Shown: one piece after another, positions 6,161-9,644 of the stretch
Numbering within the stretch: position 1 is the first letter of the stretch
Layout: the number at the start of each line of letters is the position of its first letter
DNA from: Bacillota bacterium
GTDB taxonomy: Bacteria; Bacillota; Clostridia; Christensenellales; Aristaeellaceae
NCBI GenBank assembly: GCA_019137115.1
Contig: JAGVSV010000265.1
Span: 1-9,644, forward strand
Reading direction: 5' to 3'
DNA length: 9,644 nt
Made by a program: the position numbers and the translations under genes
The notes under the pieces: model-generated
Told to the model about the DNA's origin: nothing
What the model saw: the letters and a program-made list of their open reading frames with translations, nothing else
Databases searched by the model: none

Positions 6161-8644
6161 ATGCCGGACAAAGCGGACATACGCACATATACATATGCAG
6201 GGCCGCAGCTGAAGGAAGTCTCCTTCCCGGTGGGCGGCATCGGCGCGGGCTGCATCGGCCTGGCCGGCAACGGCGCGCTGGTGGACTGGGAGATCCGCAA
6301 CCACCCGGACAAGGGCGTTCGCAATGACATGACGCACATCGCCGTCAAAGCGGAAAAGGCTGGCGTACTGCTGGATGCGCGGGTGTTGCAGGGCGATTTT
6401 ACCGGCCGCCTGTCAGGCGAATATGAGGGCAGCCGGTTGGAGCACCGGGGCTTTGGCTATGGCGCGGCGCGCGGCACAATGGCAGGTTTCCCGCATTTTG
6501 AGGATTGCACGTTCCACGCGTCCTTCCCCACCGCGCGGGTGGATTTTGAGGATGCCCGTTTCCCCGGCGCGTTGTCTCTGCACGCGTTTTCGTCGTTCGC
6601 ACCGCTTCAGACCGAGGATTCCAGCCTGCCGTGCGCGTTTTATGAGGTCAAATTCATCAACAACACGCCGGATGCCATCGACTATACCGCAGCGTTTACC
6701 CTGGGGCCCCTGATGGATGGCGCGATCAGCAGCGACTGCGCGGACACCCATGTGCAGCGCGCCTGGTACCGCGGCGGCTGGTTTGAGGAAGCCACGATCT
6801 ACTGGCGCGACTTCTGCCGCGCGGGCTGGATGCCCGACCGGGCATATGGGCCCGCCGGATCGGAAAAGGGCACGCTGCAGGCGCGCGTGCACGTGCATCC
6901 GGGGGAGACCGCCGTGATCCGCTTCGCGCTGGCGTGGTATTTTCCGGTGTACACCAACTACTGGGACCCGCCCCACGGCGATGAAACCCCGGAAAGCGTC
7001 CAGTGGAAAAACTGGTACGCCACGCAGTACGATGGCGCCGAGGCGGTGGCGTTGGACGCGCTTCATCGCTGGCCCACGCTCCAGGCGCAGACGTACGCGT
7101 TCCGGGACGCGCTGTATGCGTCCAGCATGCCCGATGCTGCGCTGGACGCCGCGGGCGCCAACCTGTCCGTGCTGGTCACCCCGGTGTGCCTGCGGCTGAC
7201 GGACGGCTCCTTTTACGGGTGGGAAGGGGCGATCCAGCACGGCGGCAGCTGTGAGGGCAGCTGCCAGCACGTGTGGAACTACGCCTACGCGATGCCGCTG
7301 TTGTTCCCGGATCTGGAGCGCAGCGTGCGGGCACTGGAAGCGCAACACAGCCAGTTTCCGGACGGGCGCATGGCCTTCCGGCTGAAGCTGCCGCCCGGCC
7401 GCGCGCCGGGGTGGGGCATGCCCTGCGCCGACGGTCAGTTCGGCTTTGTGATGAAGGTGTATCACCACTACCTGCTCACCGGCGACAAGGCGTGGTTACA
7501 ACGCATGTGGCCGGCGGCGCGGGACGCCGTGCGCTTTGCGTGGACGGACAGCGATGTGCGCTGGGACCCGGAGCGCACCGGCATCCTGTCCGGAAGGCAG
7601 CACCACACGCTGGACATGGAGCTGTTCGGCCCCAATGCGTGGCTGCAGGGCTTTTATCTGGGCGCGCTGGACGCTGTGCGAAGGATAGCGGAAGTGCTGG
7701 GCGAGGACGCCGGGGAATACGCGCGCCTGTATGCGCATGGCCGGACGTACCTCAACGGAACGCTGTTCAACGGCAGCTACTATATCCAGAAGATCGATCT
7801 GGAGGATAAAGGCGTCCTGGACCAATACCCCGGCGCCGCGCAAACCTACTGGAGCGATGAATACGGCGAGCTGCGCTACCAGATCGGCGAGGGCTGCCTG
7901 CTGGATCAGGCGCTGGCGCAGTGGCACATGAACCTGCTGGGGCTGAACCGCGCGTATGACAGGGACAAACTGCGTACTGCGCTTCTAAGCATCTACACGA
8001 ACAACTACAAGCCCAGCCTGCGGAACGTGTTCAACCCCTGCCGGGTGTTCAGCCTTCAGGATGAGGCCGGCACGCTGATCTGCACCTACCCGGAGGGCGC
8101 TGTGATGCCCGCCTCGCCCATCCCCTATGCCCAGGAAACCATGACGGGCTTTGAGTATGCCGCAGCCGGGCTGATGCTGCAGGAAGGCCTGCGCGACGAA
8201 GGCGAAACGATGATCGCCGCCGTCCGCGCGCGCTATCAGGGCGACAACCGCAACCCGTTCAACGAAATTGAGTGCGGCAGCAACTACGCCCGCAGCATGG
8301 CGGCGTTTGCGCTGACGGCAACCTACGCCGGTTTCACCTGCGACATGGCGTTGGGCGCGATGCGCTTCGCCCCGCTGCTGCCGGATCACGGCGCGTTTCG
8401 CGGCATATGGTTCACCGGCGCCGCGTGGGGCCGGGTAACGCTGGGGGAGGACACGTTTGAACTGGTGGTGGAGCGCGGCGCGCTGCGGCTGTCCGTGCTG
8501 AAAGTGAAAGGTTTTGTGCCGCGCGCGGCGACAGCGGATGGACAGACGGTGGCGTTTACGGTGCAGAACGGCGCGCTGCACTTTGACGAGGAAGTCACCG
8601 TTGCCGGGCGGCTGGTGCTGACGGGAACGCAGGAGCGGCTGTAA
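6161..8644 (+). CDS. GH116-family glycoside hydrolase (non-lysosomal glucosylceramidase-like), cytoplasmic
   Basis: An 827-residue protein starting at ATG 6161 behind AGGGAGG; the frame runs further upstream but lacks a ribosome site there. The N-terminal part (about 10-320) is the GH116-type beta-sandwich domain, with FPVGGIGAGCIGLAGNGALVD at 22-42. The (alpha/alpha)6 catalytic domain (about 330-740) shows YGWEGAIQHGG (352-362), CEGSCQHVWNYAYAMPLLFP (364-383), HHTLDMELFGPNAWLQGFYL (481-500), QETMTGFEYAAAGLMLQEGL (658-677) and ECGSNYARSMA (704-714). By family analogy the TLD Asp485 is the likely acid/base; the nucleophile should be an acidic residue near 355-365. A short beta-rich end follows. 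Bacterial GH116 enzymes act on beta-glucosides or beta-xylosides. With no signal peptide, it would cleave imported oligosaccharides or glycosides. Full length and intact. Confidence 0.88.
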   Translation: MPDKADIRTYTYAGPQLKEVSFPVGGIGAGCIGLAGNGALVDWEIRNHPDKGVRNDMTHIAVKAEKAGVLLDARVLQGDFTGRLSGEYEGSRLEHRGFGYGAARGTMAGFPHFEDCTFHASFPTARVDFEDARFPGALSLHAFSSFAPLQTEDSSLPCAFYEVKFINNTPDAIDYTAAFTLGPLMDGAISSDCADTHVQRAWYRGGWFEEATIYWRDFCRAGWMPDRAYGPAGSEKGTLQARVHVHPGETAVIRFALAWYFPVYTNYWDPPHGDETPESVQWKNWYATQYDGAEAVALDALHRWPTLQAQTYAFRDALYASSMPDAALDAAGANLSVLVTPVCLRLTDGSFYGWEGAIQHGGSCEGSCQHVWNYAYAMPLLFPDLERSVRALEAQHSQFPDGRMAFRLKLPPGRAPGWGMPCADGQFGFVMKVYHHYLLTGDKAWLQRMWPAARDAVRFAWTDSDVRWDPERTGILSGRQHHTLDMELFGPNAWLQGFYLGALDAVRRIAEVLGEDAGEYARLYAHGRTYLNGTLFNGSYYIQKIDLEDKGVLDQYPGAAQTYWSDEYGELRYQIGEGCLLDQALAQWHMNLLGLNRAYDRDKLRTALLSIYTNNYKPSLRNVFNPCRVFSLQDEAGTLICTYPEGAVMPASPIPYAQETMTGFEYAAAGLMLQEGLRDEGETMIAAVRARYQGDNRNPFNEIECGSNYARSMAAFALTATYAGFTCDMALGAMRFAPLLPDHGAFRGIWFTGAAWGRVTLGEDTFELVVERGALRLSVLKVKGFVPRAATADGQTVAFTVQNGALHFDEEVTVAGRLVLTGTQERL

Positions 8645-8650
8645 AGGCGG

Positions 8651-8800
8651 GCCATCCTCGACTGTGTCTGGGGATGCCGGGCGCGGGCCTTGCTTGTGTG
8701 TGCAGAACATGGAACACAAGGCGTGTGATGCCCTACTCTGTCTAGGAAATGCCGGACGCGTGCCTTTCCGGTGTGTGCAGAACACGGAGCACATGGAGTA
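8651..8800. repeat. Two diverged tandem copies of a 75-bp repeat
   Basis: Copy A (about 8651-8725) and copy B (about 8726-8800) share blocks at a spacing of 74-75 bases: ACT-TGTCT, ATGCCGG-CGCG-GCCTT, GTGTGTGCAGAACA and GGA-CACA. One single-base length change lies inside the unit. Each unit has a TGTG...CACA inverted repeat flanking the conserved GCAGAACA block. They fill the gap between the GH116 gene and the next promoter. No copy was noticed elsewhere in the window. No typical terminator with a U-run is seen after the GH116 gene. Confidence 0.75.
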
Positions 8801-8839
8801 CTCATGGAGAATAACGGCGGTACTGCTGCAATCCTGGCA

Positions 8840-8867
8840 TTGACAGAAAACCCCGGCACGCTATGAT
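8840..8867 (+). promoter_or_regulatory. Strong sigma-A promoter for the arylamine N-acetyltransferase gene
   Basis: Perfect TTGACA (8840-8845), 16-base spacer, TATGAT (8862-8867). Transcription should begin near 8874. There the RNA would open with a stem, ACGCCA (8875-8880) with TGGCGT (8892-8897), which could shield the 5' end. About 60 untranslated bases precede the start codon. Confidence 0.8.
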
Positions 8868-8934
8868 GGAATCAACGCCACCCGCGCCGTTTGGCGTGTT
8901 GGCAACCATGAAACGCAAAAGGAAGGGCTTGCCC

Positions 8935-9644
8935 ATGTACACCCAGCAACAGGTCACGCAATATCTGCACCGCATCGGCCTCACCGGCCCGCTGCCGCTG
9001 ACGGCAGACACGCTGACGCGCGTCATCACGGCGCACTACCTGACCGTGCCGTACGAAAACCTGGACGTGCTGGCCGGCGTGCCGATCAGCCTTACCGAGG
9101 ACGCGCTGTATGACAAAATCGTTAAGCGCCACCGCGGGGGATATTGCTTTGAATTGAACGCCGCGCTGGGCGCGCTGCTGACTGGCATGGGCTTTTCGCT
9201 CGAGCATCTGACCGGACGGTTCATCATGGGCGAGCCTGAGGGCATCATGCCCATGCGGCGGCACCACATTTTGCTGGTGACGCTGCCCGAAGGGCAGTAC
9301 CTGGCCGACGCGGGCATCATGCGCGAAAGCTGCCGCGTCGCGCACCCGTTCCAGGTCGGCGTCGAGCAGTTTGACGGCGTGGCGAACTACCGCCTGTCCC
9401 AGAACGACGTGTTCGGCTACATCATGGAACAAGCCTACCCCGGCGAGCCCTACGCGCCGATGTTCGGCTTTACGATGGAGCGGCAGTACCCCGATGATTT
9501 CGTGATGCCCAGCTTCTTTTGCGAAAAGCACCCCGACTCCCCGTTCAACAAAGGCTACATGGTGGGCATCCGCAACGCCAACGGCAGCTACAACCTGGTC
9601 AACAGCGCCTTCAAAACGCTGGTCGGCGGCACGGTGACCGAAAC
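8935..9644 (+). CDS. Arylamine N-acetyltransferase (NAT), 3' end outside window
   Basis: The first 236 residues of a protein that is usually about 250-280 long; the frame is open to the window edge. ATG 8935 follows AGGAAGGG by 7 bases. An in-frame ATG at 8908 has no ribosome site and would add only nine basic residues. Family features are clear: VPYENLDVLAGVPISL (38-53), RGGYCFELN (67-75) with catalytic Cys71, RRHHILLV (108-115) with His110, and YLADAGI (122-128) with Asp125, forming the Cys-His-Asp triad. MPSFFCEKHPDSPFNKGYMV (191-210) matches the later family motif. NATs move acetyl from acetyl-CoA to aromatic amines or hydrazines in the cytoplasm; the natural substrate here is unknown. 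Its own promoter suggests it is not co-transcribed with GH116. Confidence 0.92.
   Translation, partial: MYTQQQVTQYLHRIGLTGPLPLTADTLTRVITAHYLTVPYENLDVLAGVPISLTEDALYDKIVKRHRGGYCFELNAALGALLTGMGFSLEHLTGRFIMGEPEGIMPMRRHHILLVTLPEGQYLADAGIMRESCRVAHPFQVGVEQFDGVANYRLSQNDVFGYIMEQAYPGEPYAPMFGFTMERQYPDDFVMPSFFCEKHPDSPFNKGYMVGIRNANGSYNLVNSAFKTLVGGTVTE

Noticed and set aside
6084..6212. Small leader-peptide ORFs in the GH116 leader.
   Set aside because: Several tiny ATG-started frames exist, but none has a ribosome site or a run of regulatory codons.
6413..7468. Long minus-strand ORF (351 codons) inside the GH116 gene.
   Set aside because: It is antisense to a gene with clear family motifs throughout and has Arg/His/Gly-rich composition typical of GC-rich shadows.
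7985..8794. Minus-strand ORF whose first 50 residues contain a 25-residue repeat.
   Set aside because: The repeat simply reflects the 75-bp DNA repeat; the rest is antisense to GH116 and no ribosome site was seen.
8651..8800. CRISPR array.
   Set aside because: Only two diverged units without separate identical repeats and unique spacers of typical size, and no cas genes nearby.
8908..8937. Upstream in-frame ATG for the NAT gene.
   Set aside because: No ribosome site before it, while ATG 8935 has AGGAAGGG at good spacing and matches the usual family N-terminus.
8872..9531. Minus-strand ORF of 219 codons over the acetyltransferase region.
   Set aside because: It is antisense to a clear NAT gene with an intact Cys-His-Asp triad; composition is shadow-like.

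Overview
The window reads as chromosomal DNA of a GC-rich, carbohydrate-degrading Firmicute, probably a gut or fermenter Clostridia lineage; this is an inference. It rests on strong GGAGG-type ribosome binding sites, sigma-A type promoters (TTGACA / TATGAT), a DUF4342 protein, and two glycoside hydrolases of families common in such genomes (GH3 and GH116). No rRNA, tRNA, CRISPR array, transposase or phage gene was seen.

Layout, left to right. (1) Positions 1-444: the C-terminal end of a GH3 beta-glucosidase/xylosidase on the plus strand. A two-hairpin convergent terminator follows. (2) Positions 534-1052, minus: a DUF4342 protein with an N-terminal UBA-like domain and a C-terminal membrane segment. 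(3) Positions 1335-2336, minus: an unusual in-frame chimera. Its N-terminus is an ECF sigma factor cut off inside region 4, and its C-terminus is the second half of a homocysteine S-methyltransferase. (4) Positions 2521-3405, plus: a TIM-barrel protein resembling aldo/keto reductases, divergent from the chimera, with its own promoter and a strong terminator. (5) Positions 3514-4992, minus: a two-gene operon of exported proteins (peptidoglycan-binding protein, then a duplicated-domain protein) in DNA visibly less GC-rich than its surroundings. (6) Positions 5297-5830, minus: a small exported protein of unknown function. (7) Positions 6161-8644, plus: a cytoplasmic GH116-family glycoside hydrolase behind a strong promoter and a roughly 190-nt leader with nested inverted repeats. 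(8) Positions 8651-8800: two diverged copies of a 75-bp tandem repeat. (9) Positions 8935 to the end, plus: an arylamine N-acetyltransferase, cut by the window edge.

How they fit together. The GH3 and GH116 enzymes suggest plant-glycan use: the GH116 enzyme has no signal peptide and would act on imported oligosaccharides. The exported pair and the separate small exported protein are envelope-associated and otherwise of unknown role. Most genes appear to be single transcription units with their own promoters and terminators; the only clear operon is 4992-3514.

The item most worth a second look is the sigma factor/methyltransferase chimera. It is either a real deletion-fusion in the genome or an assembly artefact. 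No complete new defence or metabolic system is evident.
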